A stretch of 64,000 nucleotides of DNA from Magnetococcales bacterium. GTDB lineage: Bacteria; Pseudomonadota; Magnetococcia; Magnetococcales; JADGCH01. Numbering within the stretch: position 1 is the first letter of the stretch; every line of letters begins with the position of its first letter. The DNA lies in NCBI GenBank assembly GCA_015229115.1, contig JADGCH010000004.1:1-64000 (forward strand), in the 5' to 3' direction. Below the pieces are notes generated by a model. It saw only the letters and a program-made list of their open reading frames with translations, ran no database searches and was not told the origin of the DNA. This document shows positions 15,704 through 26,046 of the stretch, one piece after another. Both the position numbers and the translations under genes were made by a program.

Positions 15704-16336
15704 ATGCTTCAGCATGACGATGTGCTGCTTAAAAAGACGTTGCTGGCTATCACCGAAGAAACGGTCAGGGAAATTGTCGACACCATGCTGTTTATTGGGG
15801 TTTCTGCCGGTCATGGTATTGCCAAACCCACCGGTATAGCCCACATAGCCGCGCGCGCCGAGGCATCGGCCATTATTGGCCTGAATGGCGGACTGAATGG
15901 TGGTGTGCGTTTGGCCTGTTCTAACCGTGTCGCTCTGATTCTGGCTTCGGCTCTGTCCGGGGAAAGCTACAAGACGATGAGTGATGATGCCAAAGATGGC
16001 TTTGCCGAAGTCGGCAACATGATTGCCGGTGGCATTCAGACCCGTCTTGGTGAACGCATGCCCTTGGGCGAGATCAACATGACCCCACCGACGGTCATTC
16101 TCGGGGCTGATTACGAGGTCGACTACCGCAGCAGCTTCGAGAGTATCCGCTATTTCTTCCGTGTCGAGGATGAGCCTTTCTACATTGAGGTCTACTATCT
16201 GGTCGATTCCAAGTTTTCGGTCACGCTCGACAGCAGCCTCTTTCCAAAAATGGAGCGATTGCGAGGTCGTTTCGGTGATAGCCACTCTGAGGTGATCACG
16301 CGCTTGGTAGACCTTGCTGACCAAGGTGGTGAGTAG
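15704..16336 (+). CDS. CheX/CheC-like chemotaxis phosphatase family protein
   Basis: 210 residues. The helix DAKDGFAEVGNMIAGGIQTR matches the E-x-x-N signature helix of CheX/CheC phosphatases, which dephosphorylate CheY-P. The upstream ASAIIGLNGGLNGGVRLAC fits the beta-sheet that precedes it in CheX. The C-terminal part (residues about 135-210) is more diverged. It lies just downstream of a minimal receptor signalling domain, so a role in local chemosensory signal termination is a reasonable inference. Confidence 0.72.
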   Translation: MLQHDDVLLKKTLLAITEETVREIVDTMLFIGVSAGHGIAKPTGIAHIAARAEASAIIGLNGGLNGGVRLACSNRVALILASALSGESYKTMSDDAKDGFAEVGNMIAGGIQTRLGERMPLGEINMTPPTVILGADYEVDYRSSFESIRYFFRVEDEPFYIEVYYLVDSKFSVTLDSSLFPKMERLRGRFGDSHSEVITRLVDLADQGGE

Positions 16337-16368
16337 GGCAGGGGCTTTCTCCTGCAACTTACTGCGAC

Positions 16369-16989
16369 TTATGAGTCTCCCGGCTTGGCGAGCACCGGCG
16401 GCAAATTAACCGGTTCACCGATGCGACGCACCTCGTTAAAGGCCGTTTTAGGTGGGTCGTTACGCTCATAGAGGGTCTCTTTTTGCTCCTTGAGTCGGCT
16501 CTCACCGGAGAAGATGCTGCCCCTCTCAATCACAAGCAGGGTCGACTGTACCTGACCGGTAATACGGCCACCGGAGAGGATTTCAATCTCGTCACAATCG
16601 GCATGACCGTCAAAACGACCGGTCACAACCAGCTTGCGGGCGGTAATCTCGCCATCGACCCGTCCGGCCTTGCCGATGGTCACCAGACTGGTGGAGATGA
16701 TGGTACCAGACAGCTCGCCGTCGATGTGCAGTTTGCAATCAATCTGAATATCCCCGGTGACGCGGGTACCGGTGGCAATCGTAGTGGTATTGGATGAGTC
16801 GCCCTTGGATGGGTCGAGTGCCTTGAGTTCCATTTTAATGTCGCTTCTCTTGTCTGCTTTGAGTTCGGTGCGTGCGTCGCCTCTGTAATCACCCGGGCTA
16901 TCCAGATGCAGGTCAAGCCGCCCCTCCTTTTTGCTATCTGCCGGAGTATCCAGTTTCTCCTTGTCCGTCATCCTGCTGAAAAATGCCAT
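16369..16989 (-). CDS. Bactofilin family polymer-forming protein
   Basis: 206 residues. The central bactofilin domain (about 80-185) shows the right-handed beta-helix rhythm: GTRVTGDIQIDCKLHIDGEL, then VTIGKAGRVDGEITARKLVV and GGRITGQVQSTLLVIERGS. Bactofilins self-assemble into filaments involved in cell shape, polarity and positioning of motility or pilus systems. I chose ATG 16989 (MAFFSRMTDK) because AGGAG lies 11 bp upstream and bactofilins commonly begin MAFF. The N-terminal 75 residues are charged and probably disordered. It stands alone on the minus strand between chemotaxis genes. Confidence 0.9.
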   Translation of the reverse strand: MAFFSRMTDKEKLDTPADSKKEGRLDLHLDSPGDYRGDARTELKADKRSDIKMELKALDPSKGDSSNTTTIATGTRVTGDIQIDCKLHIDGELSGTIISTSLVTIGKAGRVDGEITARKLVVTGRFDGHADCDEIEILSGGRITGQVQSTLLVIERGSIFSGESRLKEQKETLYERNDPPKTAFNEVRRIGEPVNLPPVLAKPGDS

Positions 16990-17112
16990 GGCAATGAAGG
17001 CTCCTGTTGCAATTGGGTGGGTGTTTGGTATGCTGGTCAAACAGTGCTATAAACTGGACCCCATCGTCAAGATAATTTCGACTTCGACCCTGACAAGGAA
17101 ATTCCCATAGCC

Positions 17113-18606
17113 ATGTCGTCCGTCGTTGCATCCATGCGGCAGTTTCGTGCCGTTGTGCTGGATCGTATTGGACTGGTACTGCCGGCACACGAAGATCCCC
17201 TGATTGAACAGCTGCTGCAGGAGCGTCCTCGGCAGCTGCGTCTCACTGTGGAGGACTATCTCAAGCTGTTGCAGGGCTACCATGCTGCGGCAGAGGAGGA
17301 GTGGCGTCAACTGGTATTCGATCTGACGACCGGGGAGAGTTATTTTTTTCGTGATACGGGCCAGATGACGCTGTTGCAGGAGGTGTTGCTACCTGAGTTA
17401 TTGCAACGCCGACGACAGGAGAAAACCCTGCGTATCTGGAGTGCCGGTTGTTCGACCGGTGAGGAGCCTTACTCCATCGCCATTCTGCTGGACCAGTTGC
17501 TGCCAGATGCCAGTGACTGGCGTATTGTCCTGATGGGTAGCGACATCAACGATCGGGCACTGGATCGGGCGCGTCAGGGGCGTTATGGCTCCTGGTCGTT
17601 CCGTCGCATTGAGCGGTCTGTTATGGAACACTACTTTACCGCTGATGCTACCGATGGCCGTGGTGGCCACCATTGGCGTTTGGTTGAACGGATCCGGCGC
17701 ATGGTGACCTTTCGGCGCGTCAATCTGGTGCACGACCTGTTCCCTTCGGATCTGAACGACCTGCGCGCCATGGATATGATCATCTGCCGCAACGTTTTTA
17801 TCTACTTCACCTCCGAGACCATCCGTAATCTGGTCGGAAAATTTGTCAGAACCCTGTCTCCAGGTGGTTTTCTCATGACCGGACACGCCGAGATGCACAA
17901 CATCGCCCGCCCGGCCGAACTTTCCCTGCGGCTGTTTTCTGCTTCTGCGGTTTACCAGCGGCTGGAGCAGCAGGTTACAGCATCCCCACCTGTTGTCTTG
18001 ACGCAGCATCAGCCGTCTTCGTCTATTTCTTCTGCCATACCGACCTCCAGGCGCAGCGGCAGTCGTCGTCGCCAGGATGGTTCATCGAATCCGGTTGAAG
18101 CAGGCCGGCAGAATCAGCCGCCCGCTGCTGTTGAGCTGCAGCAGCTCTTTATTCAGGGGCTTTATCAGGAGCTGATCCGTCTACTGGAGCAGTCATCGCC
18201 GACCAAAGACGGCGAGCGGCAGTATTGGTTGGCACGTGCCTATGCCAACAGCGGCAACCTGAAGCAGGCTGAGCAGGAATGCCGTCAGGCCATGACCCTT
18301 GAACCGTTGTCGGCACGCCATCATACGTTGCTGGCTCATATTTTTCATGAGCAGGGCCAACGAAGCCAAACCGTTGATGCGCTCAAAAAGGCCCTTTACC
18401 TGGATAGCAGTTATCTGTCGGCCTACCTGACCCTGGCGATGATCCATCGCAGTGAGGGCAACATCCAGCAATCACGGCGCTTGTATGGTACGGCACTGGA
18501 GCTGATCGTCGCGCTGCCTGATGGCGCTCGGGTCGAATATCATGAGGAGTGGCAGGTGCGGGAATTGCAGCGGCAGGTTGAGCAACTGTTGGCGGAGTCA
18601 ACATGA
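17113..18606 (+). CDS. cheR: CheR-type methyltransferase with C-terminal TPR repeats
   Basis: 497 residues. The N-terminal all-alpha CheR domain and the SAM-dependent methyltransferase domain (about 1-280) include GESYFFRDTGQMTLL, the SAM loop IWSAGCSTGEEPYSIAILL and MDMIICRNVFIYF. A low-complexity linker (about 295-340) leads to TPR-like repeats (about 345-470: YWLARAYANSGNLKQAEQEC). CheR methylates receptor glutamates; TPR-tethered versions usually serve dedicated non-flagellar or specialised arrays. Its stop overlaps the start of the hybrid kinase gene (ATGA at 18603-18606). Confidence 0.92.
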   Translation: MSSVVASMRQFRAVVLDRIGLVLPAHEDPLIEQLLQERPRQLRLTVEDYLKLLQGYHAAAEEEWRQLVFDLTTGESYFFRDTGQMTLLQEVLLPELLQRRRQEKTLRIWSAGCSTGEEPYSIAILLDQLLPDASDWRIVLMGSDINDRALDRARQGRYGSWSFRRIERSVMEHYFTADATDGRGGHHWRLVERIRRMVTFRRVNLVHDLFPSDLNDLRAMDMIICRNVFIYFTSETIRNLVGKFVRTLSPGGFLMTGHAEMHNIARPAELSLRLFSASAVYQRLEQQVTASPPVVLTQHQPSSSISSAIPTSRRSGSRRRQDGSSNPVEAGRQNQPPAAVELQQLFIQGLYQELIRLLEQSSPTKDGERQYWLARAYANSGNLKQAEQECRQAMTLEPLSARHHTLLAHIFHEQGQRSQTVDALKKALYLDSSYLSAYLTLAMIHRSEGNIQQSRRLYGTALELIVALPDGARVEYHEEWQVRELQRQVEQLLAEST

Positions 18607-21600
18607 ACGGTAAACCATCTCTCCTGTTGGTGGAGGACTCAAAAAGTTTTGGTTCTGTACTCAAGCGCAGTGCTGAGGAGGCACTGGGTCTGGAGGTCAA
18701 GTGGGTACGCAACTATGCCGACGCTGCCAAGCTGCTGGAGGAGGATGGCCAGCCGATGACCGTGGCTATCCTCGATCTGCACCTGCCAGATGCGCCTGAC
18801 GGGCAGATCGTCGATTTGGTGTTATCGAAAAATATTCCGGTCATCGTCATCACCGGTGAATACCGGGAGCAGCTGCGTGCTGACATGATGGCCAAGGGGG
18901 TGCTGGACTACTTCGTCAAAGACAACCTGAGCGTTGTTGAGACCCTGATCCATTTCACACAGCGCATTTTTCGCAACAGCCATTTTAACGTGCTGGTGGT
19001 AGATGATTCCCGCAGCGCCCGGGCCATGTTGTACCGTTTTCTGAAGCGTTATGGTTTCAGGGTAATGGATGCTGACAGTGGCCAGGCTGCGATCGATCTG
19101 TTCGACAAGCAGCGCATTCACATGCTATTGACCGATTACCAGATGCCGGGCATGGATGGTTTTCAGCTGACCCGGAAAATCCGTTCCCGTTTCCGGCGCG
19201 ATGAGGTCTGTATTATCGGGCTCTCCTCCCAGAATGAACCCGGCATGGCCATCCGTTTCATCAAGGCTGGTGCCAACGATTTTCTCGCCAAACCGTTCCA
19301 GAACGAAGAGCTGCTCTATCGCGTATTCCAGAATATCGAAATTCTGGAGCACAACCTGACCCTGGAGGATCAGATCCGTGAGCGTACTGCTAAAATCCAG
19401 GAAAACGAAGCTGTATTGACCACCATTATGGGCAGCGCACTCGATGCCATCATCACTACCGATGGTAGAGGTATGGTAGAATCGGTCAACCCTGCTGCCG
19501 AAGCGCTGTTTGGTTACAGCAGTAGCAAGCTGATCGGTCAAAATATTGCCGACTATATCATCCCGGTCGAATTGCGTCAGTCACACCAGGAGGCTATGGC
19601 CCGGCGTAGCAGCGTTGGGGGTACAGAGTCCGAGGTCAAGCGCCGGATCGAATTTCCCGGTCTGCGTGCCGATGGCACATTGATCGATCTTGAAATCAGC
19701 CTGACCACCATCTCCCAGCATGGCCAGGTGCATTACGCCGCTTTTTGCCACGACATCACCGACCGCAAGCAGTTGCTGAAGTCACTCAAGGAAACGCTTG
19801 ATGTCGCTGAATCAGCCAACCGGGCCAAGAGCGAATTTCTGGCCAATATGAGCCATGAGATTCGCAGTCCGATGAATGCCATCATCGGCATGACCGAGCT
19901 GGTTCTGTCCTCGTCCCTGACCGATGGCCAGCGCAACAACCTCGAAATTGTGCAACAGTCGTCCCATACGTTGTTAGAGTTACTCAATTCCATTCTCGAC
20001 CTCTCCAAGATTGAGGCCGGCAAGCTGACGCTGGAAAAGGCGCCCTTTGACAGCCGTGGCCAGATTGAAAATGCTTGTATCACCATGGCTGTCAAGGCGC
20101 ATCAGAAAGACATCGAACTGTTCTGCCGTCTTTCTCCCCAGGTACCGGAGACCCTGATCGGTGACTCGCTCCGCCTCAAGCAAGTGTTGATCAACCTGAT
20201 CAGCAATGCCATCAAGTTTACCAGTGCCGGAGAAATTGTTGTGGACGTTGCACCGGTTGCCGAGGTCGTTGCAACCAGCCAACAGATTACCCTGCGCTGT
20301 TCGGTACAGGATACCGGTGTCGGTATTCCAGCGGACAAGCTGGCGCTGGTGTTTGAACGCTTCACCCAGGCCGATGGTTCGACAACCCGTCAGTATGGTG
20401 GCACCGGTCTGGGGTTGACCATTTCGCGCCATCTGGTCGGGCTGATGGGTGGGGATATCAAGGTCGAGAGCGAACCGGGCCAGGGCAGCCGCTTTACCTT
20501 TACCGCCACGCTGGCCATTGGTTGTCGGGAGGATCGTGACAAAGATGGTGGCGAGCGTCAGGGCGGCTATCCTCGACAACCGCTGCAGGGCGTTCATCTG
20601 CTGGTTGTGATCGGGCAGCAGACTGGGCGTCTGGTGGTGCAGGAGATGTTGTCCAGCATGGGCGCCACGGTGACAGAAGCCGATAGCTTGGCGGCGGCTA
20701 TCCGACAATTGCGCCAGGCCCGCGATCAGAAGACCCACTATGACCTGTTGTTGCTGGACCATCGGTTGGTGATGGATCTGGATGCCGATACCGAGCTATG
20801 GGGCACTTTACTGGAAAGCCAACCTATTCCGGCGGCGGTATTGATTCCCACCAACATGGATCTGAAGGACCTTCCTGCCGTGGGTTGGTTGCAACAGATG
20901 GCTACCATCAAGAAGCCGGTACGCTATTTCCAGACTCTCAAGACCCTTTACGCCCTGCTGGGTCGGGCAGCTGTGGGTGAAGCCAGTCCGTCCGCCGCCA
21001 GGCTGGTTCGGTCCCAGCAGCGCCCACTCAGGATCCTGCTGGTCGAGGATCTCGTCAACAACCAGAAACTGGCTACCGCCATTCTGGAACCAGTCGGCCA
21101 TACCCTCACCATCGCCAATAACGGCCAGGAGGCTCTGGACATCCTGCAACAGAACCGATTTGACCTGATTCTGATGGATCTGCAAATGCCGGTGCTGGGT
21201 GGGATCGAGACCGTGCAGCAGATTCGCCAGCGTGATAAGACGCAACCTGATCAACCCGCTACGCCCATCATCGCCGTGACGGCACGGGCGGCACCGGCGG
21301 AGCAGCAGATTTGTCTCGATGCCGGCATGAATGGTTATCTGCGTAAGCCTTACCGACCCGATGAATTGCTGGCGGCAGTAGCTGAGATAGCAACTGCAGG
21401 TCAACCAGCTGTAGCAACCGTTATCGACCGCGTGCGCAAGCCGGCTGGGACTGTTGCCCCTGTGCTAGCCGCCGTCAAGACCGATCCTGATACGCTGGTG
21501 GCGCAAAAGCAGTTGTTGTTGCAGGAAGGGGAAAAACATCTGGAGACGATCCGGTCTGCCGTTGCCAGAAAGAGCAGCCTGCGTTCGGTGCAGGAACTGA

Positions 21601-21764
21601 TATGGCTGAAAAACGTCGCCAGCGATATCGGTGCGGGCCGTGTTGCCGTGCGCTGCATGCGCGTCAAGGGCAAGATTGAAATGGAGGAGTGGCCGGAGGC
21701 ACAGGAGATCTTCACCGAGCTGGAGCGGGAGTTTCAGGAGGTGATCAAGGTGTTGCAGCAGTAG
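18603..21764 (+). CDS. Hybrid histidine kinase REC-REC-PAS-HK-REC-REC with His-less Hpt-like tail
   Basis: 1053 residues, no membrane segment. The order is receiver 1 (Asp58, [12 protein letters not shown]), receiver 2 (Asp178, [12 protein letters not shown]), PAS (about 275-395), HisKA with His418 in [14 protein letters not shown], HATPase_c ([22 protein letters not shown]), a degenerate receiver (about 660-785, acidic pair lost) and an intact receiver (about 805-930, [13 protein letters not shown]). The last 55 residues resemble an Hpt helix, but [13 protein letters not shown] has no His at the expected place. It is coupled to cheR and paralogous to the kinase at 55958-59026, which has a normal Hpt. 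Confidence 0.88.
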   Translation: MNGKPSLLLVEDSKSFGSVLKRSAEEALGLEVKWVRNYADAAKLLEEDGQPMTVAILDLHLPDAPDGQIVDLVLSKNIPVIVITGEYREQLRADMMAKGVLDYFVKDNLSVVETLIHFTQRIFRNSHFNVLVVDDSRSARAMLYRFLKRYGFRVMDADSGQAAIDLFDKQRIHMLLTDYQMPGMDGFQLTRKIRSRFRRDEVCIIGLSSQNEPGMAIRFIKAGANDFLAKPFQNEELLYRVFQNIEILEHNLTLEDQIRERTAKIQENEAVLTTIMGSALDAIITTDGRGMVESVNPAAEALFGYSSSKLIGQNIADYIIPVELRQSHQEAMARRSSVGGTESEVKRRIEFPGLRADGTLIDLEISLTTISQHGQVHYAAFCHDITDRKQLLKSLKETLDVAESANRAKSEFLANMSHEIRSPMNAIIGMTELVLSSSLTDGQRNNLEIVQQSSHTLLELLNSILDLSKIEAGKLTLEKAPFDSRGQIENACITMAVKAHQKDIELFCRLSPQVPETLIGDSLRLKQVLINLISNAIKFTSAGEIVVDVAPVAEVVATSQQITLRCSVQDTGVGIPADKLALVFERFTQADGSTTRQYGGTGLGLTISRHLVGLMGGDIKVESEPGQGSRFTFTATLAIGCREDRDKDGGERQGGYPRQPLQGVHLLVVIGQQTGRLVVQEMLSSMGATVTEADSLAAAIRQLRQARDQKTHYDLLLLDHRLVMDLDADTELWGTLLESQPIPAAVLIPTNMDLKDLPAVGWLQQMATIKKPVRYFQTLKTLYALLGRAAVGEASPSAARLVRSQQRPLRILLVEDLVNNQKLATAILEPVGHTLTIANNGQEALDILQQNRFDLILMDLQMPVLGGIETVQQIRQRDKTQPDQPATPIIAVTARAAPAEQQICLDAGMNGYLRKPYRPDELLAAVAEIATAGQPAVATVIDRVRKPAGTVAPVLAAVKTDPDTLVAQKQLLLQEGEKHLETIRSAVARKSSLRSVQELIWLKNVASDIGAGRVAVRCMRVKGKIEMEEWPEAQEIFTELEREFQEVIKVLQQ

Positions 21765-21885
21765 ATGTGCCGGCTATATCAGCTGATGGTTGCTTATGTG
21801 GTTTCAGCCATGCCTTATAATCAATACCAACACACCACGATATAGCATCACAACAGGAGAAGCGTATGCAGCATCGTCTATGCGT

Positions 21886-21912
21886 CCCCCTCGCCATTCG
21901 CTGGGGAGGGGG
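21886..21912. repeat. GC-rich palindrome (dispersed family)
   Basis: CCCCCTCGCC (21886-21895) pairs with GGGGAGGGGG (21903-21912), with one mismatch, in the gap between the convergent hybrid-kinase and SulP genes. There is no T-tract. It resembles the palindromes at 5310, 26140-26240, 37800 and 51314. Confidence 0.5.
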
Positions 21913-21939
21913 GTAGGCATGAGACGGGAGTGGTTCCCG

Positions 21940-24213
21940 TCACAGCTCCTTCAGTTCTCTCAATTCGGCACTGGTAAAGCGCAGCCGGTTGGACAGGGCG
22001 CGGGCCAGGCGAAAGATAAACCGATAGCCCAGCTCTGGAGAGTTTCTGACGACCTTATCGAAATTTTTCCTGGAAATGACAAACAGGTCGGTTGGCACAT
22101 CGGCCACGGCGTCGGTAGAACGGTGATGCAGGTCCAAAGGAACGTCATCGACGGCGTCAGCAGGGCGATGGTGCAGGTCCAGAAAGACCATTTCTCCAAA
22201 GAAATTGCCGCGGCCAAAGATCGCCAGGGTCATGCCTTTGTCCCCTTGAGCGGGTAGCATGATGCGTATCTGCCCGCGGCGGATCAGGAAGATTTCATCC
22301 CCTTTATCGCCACAGCTGAACAATTTTTCTCCCGCAGCCAGGCTGCGCTCTTCGGCAGACGTCGCCAGGATGGCCAGACTCGATGGATTCAGCAACCCGC
22401 GCAAAATGGGAATTTCATTCAGGGCTAACGGGCGCTGTTCATCAGCAAGGCCCTTGCGATTCTCTTCGATGAGCTGATCTTCGACCCACTCCATCGCCAG
22501 GTCCAGGTAGGGGAACAGCTTGATGTTCTGTCCGTGCGACAGCAGTCCTGTCTGTTCAAAATAGGCGCCCAAATCGAGTCCAGTGGGCAATTGGGACGGC
22601 AGGTCACTGAGGATCAGATAGGCATCACGATCCCTCAGCATGGCCCCAATCTGTTCCAGCATGTGAATGGCAGTGAAGTCAACCGATTGCACATGACGCA
22701 GATCTAGAATGAGGAACCGGCAGGTTTTGATGTCCTGCTCCAGGCTGGTGAACAGTTTGTCGGTGGTGCCGAAGAACAGATTGCCCTGTAGCTCGCAGAT
22801 AGTGCTCAGTTTGCCGGTGGTCGACAGGATCTCTTTTTCTTCGTTGAGACGGATGTGCTTGGAGGAGACCTGGTCACCATAGCGGCGGCGACGCAACACC
22901 GAGGTGTGCACCTGATCCCTGAAGAACAGCACTACGGCAAAGCCGATCCCGGCCCCAGCCGCAGCAATCAGGTTGAACCCTACTGCCACCACCACAACCG
23001 AGGCGATGACCAGAAAATCCAGCAGGGTGGAGCGGTGCTTGAGCAGATAGAGGCTATGCCAGTCAAACATGCGATAAGCGACCACCATCAGGACGCCTGC
23101 CAAGGCCGCAATCGGCACCCAGCCGATCAGACTGGCGAACAACAGCAGTACGACCAGCGAAAATAGCCCCTCCAACAGACCAGACAGGCGGGTTTGACCA
23201 CCACTGTTGATGCTGACCAGTGTGGCTCCCATCGTTCCGGCTCCAGGCATGCCCCCTACGACCGCTGTGAGCAGATTGCCGATGCCTTGGCCAATCAGGG
23301 TGCGGTTGGAATTGTGCCGGGAACGTGTCAACGCATCAACCACCACGCAGGTCTTGAGGGTATCGATGGACAACAACACCGATAAAGTCAGGGCTGGCAC
23401 CACAATGGCGGCAACATCCGTTGGGCTCATGCGTCCAACAGCGTTCCAGCGTTCCTGCATGCCGGTGACCATGGCGGGAAAGTCAACCGAGATCGGACCA
23501 ATCAGCAACGGATTGCCAACCAGCTGATATAAGGCGGGTTGCCAGAGTCCCGCTGCAAAATAGGCTGAGATTCCGGCCAGCAAACCGATAATGGGTGCCG
23601 GAACAGCCTTGGTGATACGCGGAGCCAGGCTCATGCCGGCAATGGTCACCAGCCCGACGGCTATGCCGGTCCATTGCCATAAGGACGGATGGGACAAACC
23701 GCTCCATAGATCGGTACCCTTAGGCCAGCCCAGCAGTTTCGGTATCTGGCTCAGAAAGATCAACACCCCCACGCCGCTCAGGTAACCCGATACGACCGGG
23801 TAGGGAATGAACTTGATGACCTTACCCCCGCCGAGTACACCGAACAGGATCTGCATCCCTCCGGACAGCAGCCCGACCACAGCCACCAACAGCAGCACCT
23901 GCTCCGGGGGTAACTGGGCCAAACCATGCCGTCCGGCCAGTAGCTCGGCCGTCAGGGCCGACAGAACCGCTGCTGCCGGGGCGCAGGGAGCGGTGATCAG
24001 TCGCGGGGCGCCCCCCACGATCGATACGACCAACCCCAGCACCACGGTTCCCATGACCCCGGCCATGGCACCCACGCCAAGGTAGGCCGACCCTAACGGC
24101 GTAAAACTGACCACACCAAATGCGATGGCCGATGGCAAGGCCACCAACATGGCGGCCAGCCCTCCCCAGATATCACCCATGACCTTATTGGTTTGTACCA
24201 TCATGACCTTCAA
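21940..24213 (-). CDS. SulP-family anion transporter with STAS and cyclic-nucleotide-binding domains
   Basis: 757 residues. The N-terminal 430 or so residues are a SLC26/SulP membrane domain (AMLVALPSAIAFGV, PAAAVLSALTAELL, GGMPGAGTMGATLVSINSGG), usually an inner-membrane anion or bicarbonate/sulfate transporter. A STAS domain follows (about 465-565: FLILDLRHVQSVDFTAIHML), then a cyclic-nucleotide-binding-like domain (about 615-750: GDEIFLIRRGQIRIML, GNFFGEMVFLDL). Within its phosphate-binding cassette a 15-residue segment is tandemly duplicated. Substrate cannot be read from sequence. The C-terminal domain suggests gating by cNMP or another ligand. Confidence 0.88.
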   Translation of the reverse strand: MKVMMVQTNKVMGDIWGGLAAMLVALPSAIAFGVVSFTPLGSAYLGVGAMAGVMGTVVLGLVVSIVGGAPRLITAPCAPAAAVLSALTAELLAGRHGLAQLPPEQVLLLVAVVGLLSGGMQILFGVLGGGKVIKFIPYPVVSGYLSGVGVLIFLSQIPKLLGWPKGTDLWSGLSHPSLWQWTGIAVGLVTIAGMSLAPRITKAVPAPIIGLLAGISAYFAAGLWQPALYQLVGNPLLIGPISVDFPAMVTGMQERWNAVGRMSPTDVAAIVVPALTLSVLLSIDTLKTCVVVDALTRSRHNSNRTLIGQGIGNLLTAVVGGMPGAGTMGATLVSINSGGQTRLSGLLEGLFSLVVLLLFASLIGWVPIAALAGVLMVVAYRMFDWHSLYLLKHRSTLLDFLVIASVVVVAVGFNLIAAAGAGIGFAVVLFFRDQVHTSVLRRRRYGDQVSSKHIRLNEEKEILSTTGKLSTICELQGNLFFGTTDKLFTSLEQDIKTCRFLILDLRHVQSVDFTAIHMLEQIGAMLRDRDAYLILSDLPSQLPTGLDLGAYFEQTGLLSHGQNIKLFPYLDLAMEWVEDQLIEENRKGLADEQRPLALNEIPILRGLLNPSSLAILATSAEERSLAAGEKLFSCGDKGDEIFLIRRGQIRIMLPAQGDKGMTLAIFGRGNFFGEMVFLDLHHRPADAVDDVPLDLHHRSTDAVADVPTDLFVISRKNFDKVVRNSPELGYRFIFRLARALSNRLRFTSAELRELKEL
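22094..22183 (-). repeat. 45-bp tandem duplication in the cNMP-binding domain
   Basis: Units 22094-22138 and 22139-22183 match at about 33 of 45 positions and encode the successive peptides LDLHHRPADAVDDVP and LDLHHRSTDAVADVP. The duplication is in frame and diverged, so it is not recent. Confidence 0.85.
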
Positions 24214-24325
24214 TGATAAAGAGTGGGTTGTTCTTGTAAAAATCCAAGCCGACCGATTCTAGTCCTGCGTCTTCCTTGAGGCAATGTAACGTCAACAGGT
24301 GCCTATTAAAACTATTGACATGCGA

Positions 24326-24353
24326 TTGATAATATGAAAATATAGCCTATAAT
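24326..24353 (+). promoter_or_regulatory. Sigma-70-type promoter for the secreted repeat protein
   Basis: TTGATA (24326-24331) and TATAAT (24348-24353) are 16 bp apart in an AT-rich stretch. This predicts a leader of about 150 nt before the ATG at 24509. The rest of the 295-bp gap 24214-24508 shows no other clear element. Confidence 0.5.
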
Positions 24354-24508
24354 AATTTAGAATGGATCTGGACCCAGTCTCAAAAAAATGCCTCTTATAG
24401 CCCAAATGGGTCATAAAAAGGTCGTTTTGCCTTGATAGATTGGGGTGTATCACCGACAGTCTGGGCTGGTTCGTCGAACGCACCGTCAATAGTAAGGAGG
24501 AAAAAGAT

Positions 24509-25849
24509 ATGGCAACAACGGCGAGCAGTTTTTCCGGTACCTATTTTGGTACGGACAGTGACAATAGCGTCTGGCAAATGGTCATAACGACCACGGGTGG
24601 TATAACGGGCGCCGGTTTCGACTGGGATGGCACCCGTTACCCGTTCACAGGGTCTATGTCCATCAACAGCCAGGGGGCGTTCACCACTACCCTGAAATTT
24701 GGGGACAGCAGCACAACCCGACTCAATGGCACCGTTCATCCAACCAGTTACAGCGTGTCGGGGTCATTCGCTGATAGCGATGGCACAACCGGTACGTTTC
24801 AGGGGGTCAGGGCCCAGGTTGCTGCACAGTTTATCGGAACCTATTCCGGTACTGATAGCGATGGTAGTCGATGGAGCATCGCCTTCGCCGCCAATGGCAA
24901 CGCTACGGGATCGGTATCTCATCCCGATGGCAGTCGCTATTCGCCGACTGGTCTGATGTCTGTCAACAGCAGTGGCGTATTGACGGGTATGCTGCTTGAT
25001 TCTGGTGGTGTTACCATGCTGTCTGGAACGGTCGATCCGACCAGATATACGGTTGAAGGCTCATTTGTTGCCGATGAGGGCGGCCACGGCACTTTCCAGG
25101 GCAAAAAAGAGGGCACGACCCTACCACAAACCCTAACCGCACCGACCAACCTCGATCTGGCCGCCGTCGATGATAGTGGTGTTTCCAGCAGTGATAACAT
25201 CACCAAGAACAGCAGGGGTTTGACTATCAGCGGGATAGGCAAGAAAGGCAGCGTTGTCATGTTGTTCGACGATAAGGACAATAATAGCCAGCTGGATAGC
25301 GGTGAGTCGCTTGGCACGATTGCCATTACGGCTGCCACCGGCAAATGGAACAAGGATATCGCGCTGGCGTCTGGGGCCCACAACATCCGCGCCATGCACT
25401 GGAAAGGTGGTGCCAGTGTCAGCGCGGCCTCCGATGCCTTGATGATCACCATCGATACCACCCCGCCGACCACGGCTCCATCGGCACCCGTGCTGGATTC
25501 TGACGATGATATCGGTGCTCGGGACAATGTCACCACCAGGAGCAAGGGTCTCAACTTCAGCGGCACGGCCGATATCGGCGCTTTGGTAACGCTGTTTGAG
25601 GACAAGAACAAGAACAAAAAGCAGGATTCAGCCGAGAAGGCCCTAGCCACCGTGACGGCCGACAATGATGGCAATTGGCGTACCAACGATCTGGCCTTGG
25701 CGTTGGGAGCCCATAGCCTGTATGCCTTCCAGAGCGATGCAGCCGGCAATGCCAGCGTGTCATCGGGGGTATTGGCCCTGACGATCTCCAAGACCGCCAA
25801 GCAGGCGGAGTTAAGGGAGGGAAGCGGGCTACTGACGTTCGTCAGCTGA
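24509..25849 (+). CDS. Repeat protein with Ig-like modules, probably secreted
   Basis: 446 residues. Two homologous beta-rich modules of about 100 residues begin SGTYFGTDSDNSVW and IGTYSGTDSDGSRW. They are followed by two Ig-like modules with an internal calcium-type loop (LFDDKDNNSQLDSGES and LFEDKNKNKKQDSAEK). The same Ig-like module, opening NLDLAAVDDSG, occurs in the 2426-residue protein encoded downstream on the other strand, so the two are related parts of one surface set. AAGGAGG at 24494-24500 supports ATG 24509. There is no Sec signal. Export, perhaps by type I secretion, is inferred. Confidence 0.78.
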   Translation: MATTASSFSGTYFGTDSDNSVWQMVITTTGGITGAGFDWDGTRYPFTGSMSINSQGAFTTTLKFGDSSTTRLNGTVHPTSYSVSGSFADSDGTTGTFQGVRAQVAAQFIGTYSGTDSDGSRWSIAFAANGNATGSVSHPDGSRYSPTGLMSVNSSGVLTGMLLDSGGVTMLSGTVDPTRYTVEGSFVADEGGHGTFQGKKEGTTLPQTLTAPTNLDLAAVDDSGVSSSDNITKNSRGLTISGIGKKGSVVMLFDDKDNNSQLDSGESLGTIAITAATGKWNKDIALASGAHNIRAMHWKGGASVSAASDALMITIDTTPPTTAPSAPVLDSDDDIGARDNVTTRSKGLNFSGTADIGALVTLFEDKNKNKKQDSAEKALATVTADNDGNWRTNDLALALGAHSLYAFQSDAAGNASVSSGVLALTISKTAKQAELREGSGLLTFVS

Positions 25850-26046
25850 GCGGGTGGCTATAACCCTGCGCTCTTTGCGTGCAGAGATGGTGGTGGGTCG
25901 TGTTGCTGATTCGGTACAGACCGCTTGCACGGAACCACCTGAAGGGGTATGATCCAAGAGAGAAGATGTTCTATACTGCAACAGCAATGCGGTGCTGGCC
26001 AGGACGGCATTTACCATCAGCTGTTTGAACACCCGCGCATGTTAGA

